Source of the DNA: Glaciibacter superstes DSM 21135 | GTDB taxonomy: Bacteria; Actinomycetota; Actinomycetes; Actinomycetales; Microbacteriaceae | Assembly (NCBI RefSeq): GCF_000421145.1 | Contig: NZ_ATWH01000006.1 | Span: forward strand, 186,001-250,000 | Reading direction: 5' to 3' | Length of the DNA stretch: 64,000 nucleotides | Part shown: in pieces, positions 27,671 to 36,659 of the stretch | Layout of the letters: each line of letters starts with the position of its first letter | Numbering within the stretch: the stretch's first letter is position 1 | Notes under the pieces: generated by a model | Seen by the model: the letters and a program-made list of their open reading frames with translations, nothing else | Told to the model about the DNA's origin: nothing | Database searches by the model: none | Made by a program: the position numbers and the translations under genes

Positions 27671-28453
27671 ATGACATTTCGAGAGGTCGCGTCCGAATCG
27701 GTGCTCATCGGCGCCGGCGGTCGCGCCATCCTGCTGCAGCTGGCACATCCCGCGGTCGGCCACGGCGTTGCCCGGCACAGCGACTTCGCGTCTCGTCCGC
27801 TCGATCGGCTGCACGCGACATTGACCTACGTGTACGCGGTCGCGTGCGGGAGCGAAGCGGAGATCGACGTCATCCGTCGCCGGGTGAACCGGGCGCATGC
27901 TCCCGTGCACAACAATCCGCACGATGAGGACTCCGGGGTTGCCTACAACGCGTACACCCCCGAGCTCCAGCTCTGGGTGGCAGCCACGCTCTACGACTCG
28001 GCCATCACCATGCACGAGCGCGTGTTCGGGCCGCTCGACACAGAGCTGGCCGACGAACTGTACGTCGATTACGCGAGACTCGGAACAACGCTGCAGGTTC
28101 CGATTGAGCTGTGGCCTGCCGACCGTGCAGCGTTCGCCGTCTACTGGGATGACCAGCTTTCCCGATTGCGCACGGACGAGACAACCAGGTCGGTGGCGCT
28201 GCAACTGCTCCATCCCGTGCATGGGCCGCTCCTGTTACGCGCGGCGATGCCGCTCGGGCGCCTCCTGACCGCCGGCTTGCTGCCCGAGCCGCTCAGGGCG
28301 GAGTTGAAACTGCCCTGGACGACGCGGTCTGCGCGACGATTCGATCGCCTCATTCAACTGATCGCCGCCGTCTACCCGCGTCTCCCCCGCTCGGTCAGGC
28401 ACTGGCCGAAGAACCACTACCTGCGGGCACTCCGAGCGTCGATGCAGCCGTAG
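27671..28453 (+). CDS. MpaB-like oxygenase domain protein (DUF2236)
   Basis: The 260-residue protein belongs to the DUF2236 / MpaB-rubber oxygenase group (latex clearing protein-like). It has the histidine-rich start LAHPAVGHGVARHSDF (residues 23-38) and the conserved DxY motifs NAYTPELQLWVAATL and DYARLG. Relatives bind haem or cleave prenyl side chains. No signal peptide or membrane segment is seen, so it is likely cytosolic. The substrate is unknown. It is divergent from the GH3 lipoprotein gene. Confidence 0.78.
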   Translation: MTFREVASESVLIGAGGRAILLQLAHPAVGHGVARHSDFASRPLDRLHATLTYVYAVACGSEAEIDVIRRRVNRAHAPVHNNPHDEDSGVAYNAYTPELQLWVAATLYDSAITMHERVFGPLDTELADELYVDYARLGTTLQVPIELWPADRAAFAVYWDDQLSRLRTDETTRSVALQLLHPVHGPLLLRAAMPLGRLLTAGLLPEPLRAELKLPWTTRSARRFDRLIQLIAAVYPRLPRSVRHWPKNHYLRALRASMQP

Positions 28454-28497
28454 GCTCGAGGCAGGAGGCGTAAGCCCCAGCGCCCGAAAGGAACGAT

Positions 28498-29670
28498 GTG
28501 ACTGTGCCCGAAAACGATGTGACTGTGCGCGGTGCCAACAGAGGCTGGAAGAAGACGCGGCTCACAGAACTACTGGGATTGGACGTTCCAATAGTGCTTG
28601 GTCCGTTCGGCGGGCTGTCCTCTGTGACGCTGACAGCGGCTGTGAGCAATGCCGGAGGTCTCGGTTCATTCGGGCTTTATGGCTACAGCGCCGAACGCAT
28701 CCGCCAGACGGTGGACCAGCTGCGGTCTCTGACGGCCGCGCCGTTCAACCTCAACATCTGGCTCGACCATGAGGGCGCGAGCGAGCTCCACCCCACCGAC
28801 GACGAATTCGAGGCGTGGCTGGCGCCGTTGAAGCCGTACTTCACCGAACTCGGCGTACCGCTCCCTGAGTTGCCGTCTCAGTTTCTCCCAGCGTTCGATG
28901 AGCAGTTCGAGTCGCTGCTCGAAGCGCGGCCTGCTGTGGCGAGTTTCGTCTACGGAGTGCCATCGGCCGAGGTCGTCGATCGCTGTCGCAGAGCCGGCAT
29001 TCTGACGGTTGGTTCTGCGACGACCGTCGACGAGGCCCTCGCACTGGATGACGGTGGGGTCGATGCGATTGTGGCCACGGGTTTTGAGGCGGGCGGCCAT
29101 CGCCCGTCATTCCTTCGCCACGCGGAGGAATCGTTGACGGGGCTGTTCGCCCTCCTTCCCCAGGTCGTTGATGCCGTATCGGTTCCGGTCATCGCTGCGG
29201 GAGGGATCGCTGACGGCAGGGGAATCGCCGCTGCGCTCACTCTCGGCGCAGACGCAGCGCTGCTCGGAACTGCCTTCCTCGCGACGGAGGAATCCGCCGC
29301 GAGCGACGTGCACAAGGCGATGATCAGCAGCGATGACGCCCGCCGCACGATCCTCACACGCATATACAGCGGACGACTCGCGCGCGGCATCCCGAACCGA
29401 CTGTACGCCGAGCTCCTCCCCAGCGCGGACGACCTCGCACCGTTCCCGGCGCAGAACTGGATTGCCGGGCGATTCAAGCCCGCTGCCGCCCAACAGGGAA
29501 ACGCGGGCCTCATGTCGCTCTGGGCTGGGCAGGGAGCGCCGCTTGCACGCGGAGGCTCCGCCGCCGCCCTGATGAGCGCGCTCGAGTCGGAGACCGCGCG
29601 CAATCTCGCGGGAGGTGGCCACACGCCGGAGTTCCGCACGCCTCGAAACCTGTTCCGCGCGTCCGAATAA
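28498..29670 (+). CDS. Nitronate monooxygenase / 2-nitropropane dioxygenase-like flavoprotein
   Basis: The 390-residue TIM-barrel flavoprotein shows the NPD family run PIVLGPFGG near the start, GFEAGGHRPSF with the conserved histidine (about residue 201), and the FMN-phosphate segment AAGGIADGRGIAAALTLGADAALLGTAF. It oxidises alkyl nitronates, or acts on related acyl substrates. The GTG start at 28498 has AAAGGAA about 5 nt upstream. The start region carries an in-frame 16-bp duplication (28492-28507 and 28513-28528), so GTG 28519 is an alternative start. Confidence 0.82.
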   Translation: MTVPENDVTVRGANRGWKKTRLTELLGLDVPIVLGPFGGLSSVTLTAAVSNAGGLGSFGLYGYSAERIRQTVDQLRSLTAAPFNLNIWLDHEGASELHPTDDEFEAWLAPLKPYFTELGVPLPELPSQFLPAFDEQFESLLEARPAVASFVYGVPSAEVVDRCRRAGILTVGSATTVDEALALDDGGVDAIVATGFEAGGHRPSFLRHAEESLTGLFALLPQVVDAVSVPVIAAGGIADGRGIAAALTLGADAALLGTAFLATEESAASDVHKAMISSDDARRTILTRIYSGRLARGIPNRLYAELLPSADDLAPFPAQNWIAGRFKPAAAQQGNAGLMSLWAGQGAPLARGGSAAALMSALESETARNLAGGGHTPEFRTPRNLFRASE

Positions 29671-29783
29671 TCAACGACATTGACCTAGTAGGCGGCCCTG
29701 GCGGGCCTCCTCAACCAGCGAAAATGGGGTCAGGACCGAAGCGAGTCGAGTACTCTGGAATCCCCGGATCACCTGAGGATTCC

Positions 29784-30278
29784 ATGACGCAAAACCCCTC
29801 CCGCGGCGCCGGTATCGGCCTCGATGACATCGACCGCCAGATCGTGGTTGAGCTGGGCCGGGACGGCCGGCTGTCGATGCGCCAGATCGCTGAGCGCGTG
29901 CACATCTCACGCACCTCTGCCCATACCAGGGTGACCCAGCTGGTGAAGAGCGGAGTCATCACGGGATTCGGAGCATCAATCGACCGGTCGTCGCTCGGCC
30001 TGCACGTCTCCGCCCTGGTCATCGTGACGATCGCCGATGTGTCGTGGGGCGATATCGCCTCACAACTGGCTGCATTGCCCTTCGTCGAGAAGGCCCAGGC
30101 CGTCAGTGGAGACATCGACATCATCCTTACCGTGAGCGCTCCCGACCACGAGCAGTTGAGCCAGGCGATCCTCCGCGACATCCACAGCATGCCAGGGGTC
30201 GTGTCAACCAGATCGCATCTGATCCTCGAAGAGCTCGAGGGCCAGTCACCCAGCACTGCTCCGGACATCTGGCGCTGA
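29784..30278 (+). CDS. Lrp/AsnC family transcriptional regulator
   Basis: The 164-residue protein has an N-terminal HTH (LSMRQIAERVHISRTSAHTRV, residues 30-50) and a C-terminal RAM ligand-binding domain. I took the ATG at 29784 (MTQNPSRGAG); the frame extends upstream without homology. It lies 92 bp before the branched-chain dehydrogenase operon on the same strand, as bkdR does in Pseudomonas, and likely senses branched-chain amino acids (inference). Confidence 0.9.
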   Translation: MTQNPSRGAGIGLDDIDRQIVVELGRDGRLSMRQIAERVHISRTSAHTRVTQLVKSGVITGFGASIDRSSLGLHVSALVIVTIADVSWGDIASQLAALPFVEKAQAVSGDIDIILTVSAPDHEQLSQAILRDIHSMPGVVSTRSHLILEELEGQSPSTAPDIWR

Positions 30279-30370
30279 TTCGCAGGTTTCGGTGACCGTT
30301 CGTTCCGGCCTTTGCCCGGGGGCGGCCAATCGTACCGACCTTGCCAAAACGGCTGGAATGCCCTCCCCGG

Positions 30371-31585
30371 ATGGCGCACGATTACGTCATGGACCTCACC
30401 GCCCTGAGCGCGTCGTTGCGTACCCTCCCGCCTTCTCAACCCCTTCGACTGATCGACGAGAACGGGCTCAGGACCGACGCCGAAGCAAGTGCCGGATTTC
30501 CGCTTCCGAGCACGGAGATTTTGCTCGGGCTCTACCGCAAGATGGTGATCGCCAGGCGGTTCGACCTGCAGGTGACCGCGCTGACCAGGCAGGGTCGGCT
30601 CGCCACTTATCCGTCTGCGCTCGGCCAGGAGGCGTGTGAAATCGCCGCGGTGGCTGCGCTTGATGCAGATGACTGGCTGTTTCCCACCTACCGCGACAGT
30701 ATTGCGCTGCTGACCCGCGGGGTCGCGCCAGAGCACATCCTCGCGTCGTTCCGCGGCGACTGGCACAGCGGCTACGACAATTACGAGCACCGGATCGCGC
30801 CGCAGGCGACTCCTCTCGCGACCCAGGCACTGCACGCAGTCGGCCTGGCCACGGCATCCAAGCTCAAACGCGACAAGACGGTCGCGCTGACCTTCCTCGG
30901 CGACGGTGCAACCAGCGAAGGCGACGCACACGAAGCATTCAATTTCGCCGCCGTCTGGCAAGCCCCGGTGGTGTTTGTGGTGCAGAACAACCAGTTTGCC
31001 ATCAGCGTTCCGCTGGACAAGCAGATGCACTGCCAAATGATCGCCGACAAGGCCGTCGGCTACGGCATGCCAGGGTATTTCGTGGACGGCAACGACGTGG
31101 CTGCCATGTACGCCATCGTCACGCACGCGGTGCAGAACGCACGCTCCGGTGCTGGGCCAACCCTCATCGAAGGACTGACCTACCGCATCGAGGCGCACAC
31201 GAACTCCGACGATCCGACGAGGTACCGTGCGTCGAGCGAGGTCGAGGAGTGGAAGGGTCGCGACCCGATCGCTCGCCTCGAGAAATATCTCCTTTCAGAG
31301 GGTGCGCTCTCGGATTCTGAGCGGAGCGACATCGACGCGGCCGCAGAGAAGCTCGCCGCCGCCACGCGTGAGTGCATGACCAGGGAAGCCGAGATCGATC
31401 CGCTCGAGTTGTTCGACCATCTCTACGCGACGCCAAGGCCGGCGCTGGCCGAGCAACGCCAGGCCCTCGCCGACGAACTCACCGCGCACGCCGACGCGGA
31501 GCTGTCTGAGGCGGCGCTGTCTGCCTCAGCAACCCCGGCGGCGGCCCAGGCCCAGGCACCGGCCCAGACGGGAGCCCACTCATGA
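30371..31585 (+). CDS. bkdA: Branched-chain 2-oxoacid dehydrogenase E1 alpha
   Basis: The protein of about 404 residues has the thiamine diphosphate motif GDGATSEGDAHEAFNF, and HTNSDDPTRYR at the phosphorylation-loop position. Together with the beta chain it decarboxylates 2-oxoacids of Leu, Ile and Val. The start is uncertain (TTG 30341, ATG 30371 or ATG 30389); none has a clear ribosome site. The C-terminus ends in an Ala/Gln/Pro-rich tail. The stop overlaps the ATG of the E1 beta gene (ATGA). The sequence does not rule out a pyruvate dehydrogenase assignment. Confidence 0.85.
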   Translation: MAHDYVMDLTALSASLRTLPPSQPLRLIDENGLRTDAEASAGFPLPSTEILLGLYRKMVIARRFDLQVTALTRQGRLATYPSALGQEACEIAAVAALDADDWLFPTYRDSIALLTRGVAPEHILASFRGDWHSGYDNYEHRIAPQATPLATQALHAVGLATASKLKRDKTVALTFLGDGATSEGDAHEAFNFAAVWQAPVVFVVQNNQFAISVPLDKQMHCQMIADKAVGYGMPGYFVDGNDVAAMYAIVTHAVQNARSGAGPTLIEGLTYRIEAHTNSDDPTRYRASSEVEEWKGRDPIARLEKYLLSEGALSDSERSDIDAAAEKLAAATRECMTREAEIDPLELFDHLYATPRPALAEQRQALADELTAHADAELSEAALSASATPAAAQAQAPAQTGAHS

Positions 31586-32697
31586 CCGCCAATCACCTCG
31601 ATTCGGTTCCGGGCACAGCACTGCCGACACCAACACCGCCGACACCAACCACGCCGTCACCAGTGCCACCAGCACCTACGCCGCCAATATCGCAGACGGA
31701 TGCCGCCCCAGCGACGCGCGCGCCGGCATCCGTCACCATGGCCGCCGCACTGAACGCCGCCATCAGGGACGCGATGACCGACGACCCGACCGTGGTGTTG
31801 TTCGGCGAGGACATCGGCCCGCTCGGCGGCGTCTTCCGGGTCACAGACGGCCTGTATTCGGAGTTCGGCGAGACCCGGGTCAGCGACTCACCGCTGGCAG
31901 AGTCCGGCATCGTCGGCACCGCCATCGGCATGGCGATCTACGGATTGCGGCCCGTCGTCGAAATGCAGTTCGACGCTTTCAGTTACCCAGCCTTCCAGCA
32001 GATCGTTTCGCACGTCGCGAAGATGCGCAACCGCACCAAAGGTAGGATCACGCTCCCCATCGTGATCCGCATCCCGTATGCCGGCGACATCGGCGGCGTC
32101 GAGCACCACTCAGACTCGTCCGAAGCGTACTGGACGTCGACGCCGGGGCTGACTGTCGTCACGCCGTCCAACCCCGCCGATGCCTACTCCATGCTGCGCG
32201 AGGCTATCGCGAGCGACGACCCGGTGATCTTCATGGAGCCCAAGAGTCGCTATTGGTCGAAGGCGGAGGTTTCGCTTCCAATTCACACCACGCCGATGAC
32301 CAGGGCAGAGGTCCTCCGCGAAGGCACAGACGTCACCCTGATTTCCTACGGACCCACAGTGAAGACCGCGCTGGCCACCGCAGAGCAGGCCGCAGACGAG
32401 GGGCTGTCGATCGAGGTCATCGACTTGCGCAGTCTCTCCCCATTCGACGATGAGACCGTCAGCGCCTCGGTGCGCAAGACCTCGCGCGCCGCGGTGATCC
32501 ATGAAGCCGCCCAGTTCGGCGGTTACGGTGCAGAGGTCGCCGCGCGGCTGACCGAGCGGAGCTTCTTTCACCTGGCCGCGCCGATCCTGCGAATCACCGG
32601 TTTCGACATCCCGTATCCGTCGCCGAAGCTCGAGGAATTCTTCCTGCCGACGCCGGACCGCGTCCTGTCCGCCATCGAGAAGTGGGAGTGGTCATGA
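31582..32697 (+). CDS. bkdB: Branched-chain 2-oxoacid dehydrogenase E1 beta
   Basis: The 371-residue subunit has LFGEDIGPLGGVF, RVSDSPLAESGIVG and the C-terminal transketolase domain (DLRSLSPFDDETV). It pairs with the E1 alpha encoded just upstream, with a 4-nt overlap. The first 50 residues are a Pro/Thr/Ala-rich extension (about 13-50) before the usual start SVTMAAALNAAIRDAM. Such an extension is not typical of E1 beta and could be a flexible linker (inference). The stop overlaps the E2 ATG. Confidence 0.9.
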   Translation: MTANHLDSVPGTALPTPTPPTPTTPSPVPPAPTPPISQTDAAPATRAPASVTMAAALNAAIRDAMTDDPTVVLFGEDIGPLGGVFRVTDGLYSEFGETRVSDSPLAESGIVGTAIGMAIYGLRPVVEMQFDAFSYPAFQQIVSHVAKMRNRTKGRITLPIVIRIPYAGDIGGVEHHSDSSEAYWTSTPGLTVVTPSNPADAYSMLREAIASDDPVIFMEPKSRYWSKAEVSLPIHTTPMTRAEVLREGTDVTLISYGPTVKTALATAEQAADEGLSIEVIDLRSLSPFDDETVSASVRKTSRAAVIHEAAQFGGYGAEVAARLTERSFFHLAAPILRITGFDIPYPSPKLEEFFLPTPDRVLSAIEKWEWS

Positions 32698-34094
32698 GCG
32701 ACTTCATCCTGCCAGACCTCGGCGAGGGCCTCACCGAGGCCGAGATCGTCTCCTGGCTGGTCTCCCCAGGCGACACGATCACGATCGACCAGCCGGTCGT
32801 CGAGGTCGAGTCGGCAAAGTCCGTCGTCGAGTTGCCTTCACCGTACGGTGGTGTGGTCGAGAAACTGTTCGGCGATGTCGGGCAGACCGTGCACGCCGGT
32901 ACCGTGCTGCTTCGGGTGAACGACACCGCCGGCGGCGAGAGCGGTCCCGGTGACACCGCGACGGTAGCCGACGTGGCATACGAAAAGACGACGACGGATG
33001 ACGCGCCCCCGCCCGCTGCGGAACCGGCGGTTGCCGAGTCGTCGGCAGGCAGCACGTCGGGCGCTGTGCTCGTGGGTTACGGCACCCGCGACGCTACGCC
33101 TCGAGCGCGACGCGCGATGTCGGGGAGATTCGGCAAGAGGGCGCCCGCTGCGCCGGCGGCATCCGTCGTCACCGTTCTTGATCCGGCCCGCCGCTCCCCC
33201 GTGGTGTCTCCGCTCGTGCGGAGACTGGCCAGGGAGAACGGTTTTGACGCCACCCAGTTAGCCGGATCAGGTCGCGACTCGCTGGTGCTGCGCCGCGACG
33301 TCGAATCGTTCATTCGCAAGCAGGAGCATGTGGAAACTGTTGCGAACGCCACTCCCGAGACGCCTCCGCCAGGCGCCCCAGCCCCCACCAGCGCACAACC
33401 GGTGACAGACACGCGCATCCCGATCACGGGGCTTCGCAAAGCGGTCTCGCAGCGGCTGACGCTCTCCCGCAAAGAGATCCCAGAGGCGACGATTTGGATG
33501 GACGTCGACGCGACAGAGCTGTTCTCCGCCCGGGACCAGCTCCTCGCCGCCACCGGCGGACGTTTCAGCGTGACAGCGCTCATCGCCCGCTTTGTCATTG
33601 CGGGCCTCCGCGAATACCCGGTGCTCAACTCCTCGGTGGACACCGCCAGCCAAGAGATCCTTCAGCACGGAGCCGTGAACCTCGGCCTCGCCGCGCAGAC
33701 GTCACGTGGACTCATGGTGCCCGTTGTCCACAATGCCCACGCCATGACGACGCGCCAGTTGCGCAATGCGATCGCCGAAATCGTCACGCAGTCGGCCGAC
33801 GGCACCTTTCCGCCCAGCGCGCTGGCCGGCGGCACCTTCACGCTGAATAACTTCGGGGCCCTGGGTGTCGACGGTTCGGCGGCGATCATTAACCATCCGG
33901 AGGCCGCGATCCTCGGGATCGGACGCATGATCGAACGCCCCTGGGTCGTCGACCACCAGCTCGCCGTGCGCACCGTGGTCGAACTGTCAATGGTGTTCGA
34001 TCATCGAGTCTGCGACGGGGGCACTGCTGCCGGATTCCTGACCCACATCGCCCGCTCAATCGAGTCACCGGTGTCGCTGCTCGCCGAGCTCTGA
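32694..34094 (+). CDS. bkdC: Dihydrolipoamide acyltransferase (E2) of branched-chain complex
   Basis: The 466-residue E2 has one lipoyl domain (residues 1-76, lipoyl Lys42 in ESAKSV), an E3/E1-binding domain (about 171-207) and a catalytic domain. The active-site motif DHRVCDGG has its histidine at 437 and aspartate at 441. It transfers acyl groups from the lipoyl arm to CoA. The ATG at 32694 overlaps the E1 beta stop (ATGA). No E3 lipoamide dehydrogenase gene is adjacent, so it must be encoded elsewhere. Confidence 0.92.
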   Translation: MSDFILPDLGEGLTEAEIVSWLVSPGDTITIDQPVVEVESAKSVVELPSPYGGVVEKLFGDVGQTVHAGTVLLRVNDTAGGESGPGDTATVADVAYEKTTTDDAPPPAAEPAVAESSAGSTSGAVLVGYGTRDATPRARRAMSGRFGKRAPAAPAASVVTVLDPARRSPVVSPLVRRLARENGFDATQLAGSGRDSLVLRRDVESFIRKQEHVETVANATPETPPPGAPAPTSAQPVTDTRIPITGLRKAVSQRLTLSRKEIPEATIWMDVDATELFSARDQLLAATGGRFSVTALIARFVIAGLREYPVLNSSVDTASQEILQHGAVNLGLAAQTSRGLMVPVVHNAHAMTTRQLRNAIAEIVTQSADGTFPPSALAGGTFTLNNFGALGVDGSAAIINHPEAAILGIGRMIERPWVVDHQLAVRTVVELSMVFDHRVCDGGTAAGFLTHIARSIESPVSLLAEL

Positions 34095-34165
34095 CCGCCC
34101 GTCGCTCGACGGACCACGGCGGCCGGTCCGCCGCGTCAGCAGTCAAGCGACAGCGGACAGCGGCG

Positions 34166-34939
34166 TCAGGAGCGACCGCGAAACTGCGGGGACCGCTTCT
34201 GCTGGAACGCACGGAATCCCTCGGCGAAATCTGGAGTGGCGGCCAGGTCGCCCTGGGCGCGGTTCTCCCCCGCGATCGACTCCCACAGGCCGATCCTTTC
34301 GTCTCGGATCGATGCCACCAGCGACTTGCTCGCCAGGAACGCCTCGGTCGGGCCGTCTGCGACAGCGGCGACCTTCTCCCTGGTGAATGCCAGCACCTCG
34401 TCGTCGGGTACCGCACGACTGAACAGACCGGATGCCACAGCATCCGAGCCGCTCATCAGCTCGGCCGTGTAGATGAGGTCGAGGGTGCGGTGCGCACCGA
34501 GACGCTCCGTGAACAACGCGTGCCCCCCGGAGTCGAGGATCGCTCCGAGCTTCGCGAACGGCGAACCGATCTTCGCACCAGTGCCGACGTACACGACGTC
34601 TGTCGCAATCAGCAGGCCAAGGCCGATGCCGAGACAAGCACCGTGGGCGGCGGCGAACGTCGGCGCAGGAAAGTCGCTCATCTTTTTCAGTACCGGCGTG
34701 AGCACATCCGTCATGAAGCCGAACGCGTCATCGCGCTCTGGCTCCACCCCGGTGATGTCGCGCCCGGCACAGAACGCCCTCCCCTCGCCCCGCAGCAGCA
34801 ACGCCCGCACACCGGCAGCTGCTGCGGCGTCGTAGGCAACACCGAGCTCGCCGAGGGAGGCGGCATCCAGCGAGTTGAGCCGCTCAGGCGCGTTCAGCAC
34901 CACCTCGGCGATGTTGTTCTCGATGGTCAGGTCGATCAT
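34166..34939 (-). CDS. paaG: Enoyl-CoA hydratase/isomerase, probable PaaG
   Basis: The 257-residue crotonase-fold protein has GRAFCAGRDITG, AHGACLGIGLGL and SPFAKLGAILDSGG. The last is close to the FSKLGLIPDCGG region of PaaG, which isomerises 1,2-epoxyphenylacetyl-CoA to the oxepin. It lies 11 nt downstream of paaE with GGAG before its ATG, so it belongs to the epoxidase operon. Specificity within the crotonase family is inferred from context. Confidence 0.75.
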   Translation of the reverse strand: MIDLTIENNIAEVVLNAPERLNSLDAASLGELGVAYDAAAAAGVRALLLRGEGRAFCAGRDITGVEPERDDAFGFMTDVLTPVLKKMSDFPAPTFAAAHGACLGIGLGLLIATDVVYVGTGAKIGSPFAKLGAILDSGGHALFTERLGAHRTLDLIYTAELMSGSDAVASGLFSRAVPDDEVLAFTREKVAAVADGPTEAFLASKSLVASIRDERIGLWESIAGENRAQGDLAATPDFAEGFRAFQQKRSPQFRGRS

Positions 34940-34950
34940 GGATTCTCCGA

Positions 34951-36102
34951 TCAGACGTCGTAGTCGACGCTGACGGCGTCGCTGGTCGGCATGGACTGGC
35001 AGGTCAGCACGTAGCCGCGCTCGAGTTCTTCGGGCTCGAGCGCGAAGTTCTCTTCCATTTCGACGGTGCCGGTGACCAGTTTCGCCCGGCAGGTGCCACA
35101 GACACCACCCGCGCACGCGAACGGAACGTCAGGACGCACCCGCAGGGCAGCGTTCAGCACGCTCTCCCTGCCATGAACCGGCGTTGTCACGGTTGACGCA
35201 CGCCCGTCGAGCGTGAACGTGATCGAGTGCACGGCTCCGCCGGGGGCGACGGCGACCGGCCGACCATGAGAACCTTCCGGTCTGGTGGGTTCACCCGTTG
35301 TGAACAGCTCGTAACGGATGTCGCCGGCCGCCACTCCGGCTTCTGCGAGCGTGTCGCGGCAGAGTTGGACCAGCTCGAACGGGCCGCAGATGAACCATTC
35401 GTCCACGGTCTCGGGCATCACCAGCAGAGACAGGATCGACTGGAGCTTCTCGTGATCGATGCGACCGGAGAGCAACGGGGAACTTCGCGTCTCCCTGGTC
35501 AATACGTGGTGCAGCGCCAGCCGGGCCGGAAACTTGTCTTTCAGGTCGGCCAGTTCTTCGAGGAACATGGTGTCGAGGGCAGTGCGATTCGAGTACACCA
35601 CGGTGAACTGCGAATGCGGGGACTTTTCGAGCACACTGTGGGCGAGAGCCACGACGGGAGTGACCCCGGAGCCGGCGGCGATGGCCGCATAGTGCCTGGC
35701 AACATCCGCACTGATGTCTGTCGTGAAATTTCCCTCAGGACTCATCACATCGAGCTCGGCACCGGCCGCGAGGTTCTCCATCGCCCAGCTCGAGAACCGG
35801 CCACCGAGGTCACGCTTGATCGCCACGCGGATCTCGCCTGGAACCGGCGCCGAGCAGATGGAGTAGCTACGGCGCAGCTCTGTGCCGTCGACCGTGGCAC
35901 GGATCGCGACGTACTGGCCTGGGTCGTAGCCGTAGTCGTCGGCCAGCTCGATTGGAACCTCGAAGGTCACCTCGATGGAGTCTTCGGTGAGACGGCGCAC
36001 CTGCCGAACGACCAGGCGGTGAAACCGTGCACGTCGCCGCGTGGGGATGGCAGTCGCTGAATCGGCAGGCACGTCGGGGCCGGCATCGACGACGGGCGCC
36101 AT
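34951..36102 (-). CDS. paaE: Phenylacetyl-CoA epoxidase reductase subunit PaaE
   Basis: The 383-residue reductase has an FAD-binding barrel (RRSYSICSAP), an NAD domain (AAGSGVTPVVALAHSVLE) and a C-terminal plant-type [2Fe-2S] ferredoxin domain with cysteines 330, 335, 338 and 368. It feeds electrons from NADPH to the di-iron PaaA. Its ATG at 36102 overlaps the paaD stop (ATGA). A short Pro/Ala-rich N-terminal segment precedes the reductase fold. Confidence 0.93.
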   Translation of the reverse strand: MAPVVDAGPDVPADSATAIPTRRRARFHRLVVRQVRRLTEDSIEVTFEVPIELADDYGYDPGQYVAIRATVDGTELRRSYSICSAPVPGEIRVAIKRDLGGRFSSWAMENLAAGAELDVMSPEGNFTTDISADVARHYAAIAAGSGVTPVVALAHSVLEKSPHSQFTVVYSNRTALDTMFLEELADLKDKFPARLALHHVLTRETRSSPLLSGRIDHEKLQSILSLLVMPETVDEWFICGPFELVQLCRDTLAEAGVAAGDIRYELFTTGEPTRPEGSHGRPVAVAPGGAVHSITFTLDGRASTVTTPVHGRESVLNAALRVRPDVPFACAGGVCGTCRAKLVTGTVEMEENFALEPEELERGYVLTCQSMPTSDAVSVDYDV

Positions 36103-36659
36103 CAGTGGTCCTTGAAGTAGTCGAAGGGCTCCTGGCAACGCTGGCAGACGTAGAGCGCCTTGCAGGAGGTGGAGCCGAACCGGCTGAGCTGCCTGGTGTG
36201 CAGCGAACCGCACTGCGGGCAACGGATTCCCATGCCGAGTGACACAGAGCCCAGAGACACCGGGCCGACCGGCCGCGTTCCCGTGGGCGGAGCGATGCCG
36301 TACTCAGCAAGTTTCTGTTTGCCTTCTGCGCTCATCCAGTCGGTCGTCCAGGCCGGGCTGAGCACCGAGCGCACGGTGACCTCGGCGTAACCGGCGCCCT
36401 CGAGCACCGTCACGATGTCGTCGCGGATGGCGTCGATGGCCGGGCATCCGGAGTAGGTGGGGGTGATCTCGATCACTGCGCGATCTCCGGAGACGGATGC
36501 CGAACGCAGCACCCCGAGATCCGCGATGGTGAGAACGGGCACCTCAGGGTCCACGACGGTGGCGGCGAGATCCCAGGCGGCACGCGATGCCTCATCGGCC
36601 GGACGCGGACGGGCGACGGACTCTGCGCTGAATTCGACGGGGTTGGCCACGGCGATCAC
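36102..36659 (-). CDS. paaD: Phenylacetyl-CoA epoxidase maturation factor PaaD
   Basis: The 185-residue protein joins an N-terminal DUF59/MIP18 domain (about 25-105, DPEVPVLTIADLGVLR) to a C-terminal cysteine-rich zinc-like module (CPQCGS and CQRC). PaaD helps mature the Fe-S or di-iron centre of the epoxidase complex. The GTG start overlaps the paaC stop (GTGA), and its own stop overlaps paaE. Confidence 0.92.
   Translation of the reverse strand: MIAVANPVEFSAESVARPRPADEASRAAWDLAATVVDPEVPVLTIADLGVLRSASVSGDRAVIEITPTYSGCPAIDAIRDDIVTVLEGAGYAEVTVRSVLSPAWTTDWMSAEGKQKLAEYGIAPPTGTRPVGPVSLGSVSLGMGIRCPQCGSLHTRQLSRFGSTSCKALYVCQRCQEPFDYFKDH

Noticed and set aside
34095..34165. GC-rich partial inverted repeats between bkdC and paaG as a terminator
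   Set aside because: The stems are short and interrupted, and no T-run follows on either strand, so I could not support it.
34166..35116. Longer enoyl-CoA hydratase starting at 35116
   Set aside because: The extra 59 residues overlap paaE in another frame, and the ATG at 34939 has a good ribosome site.
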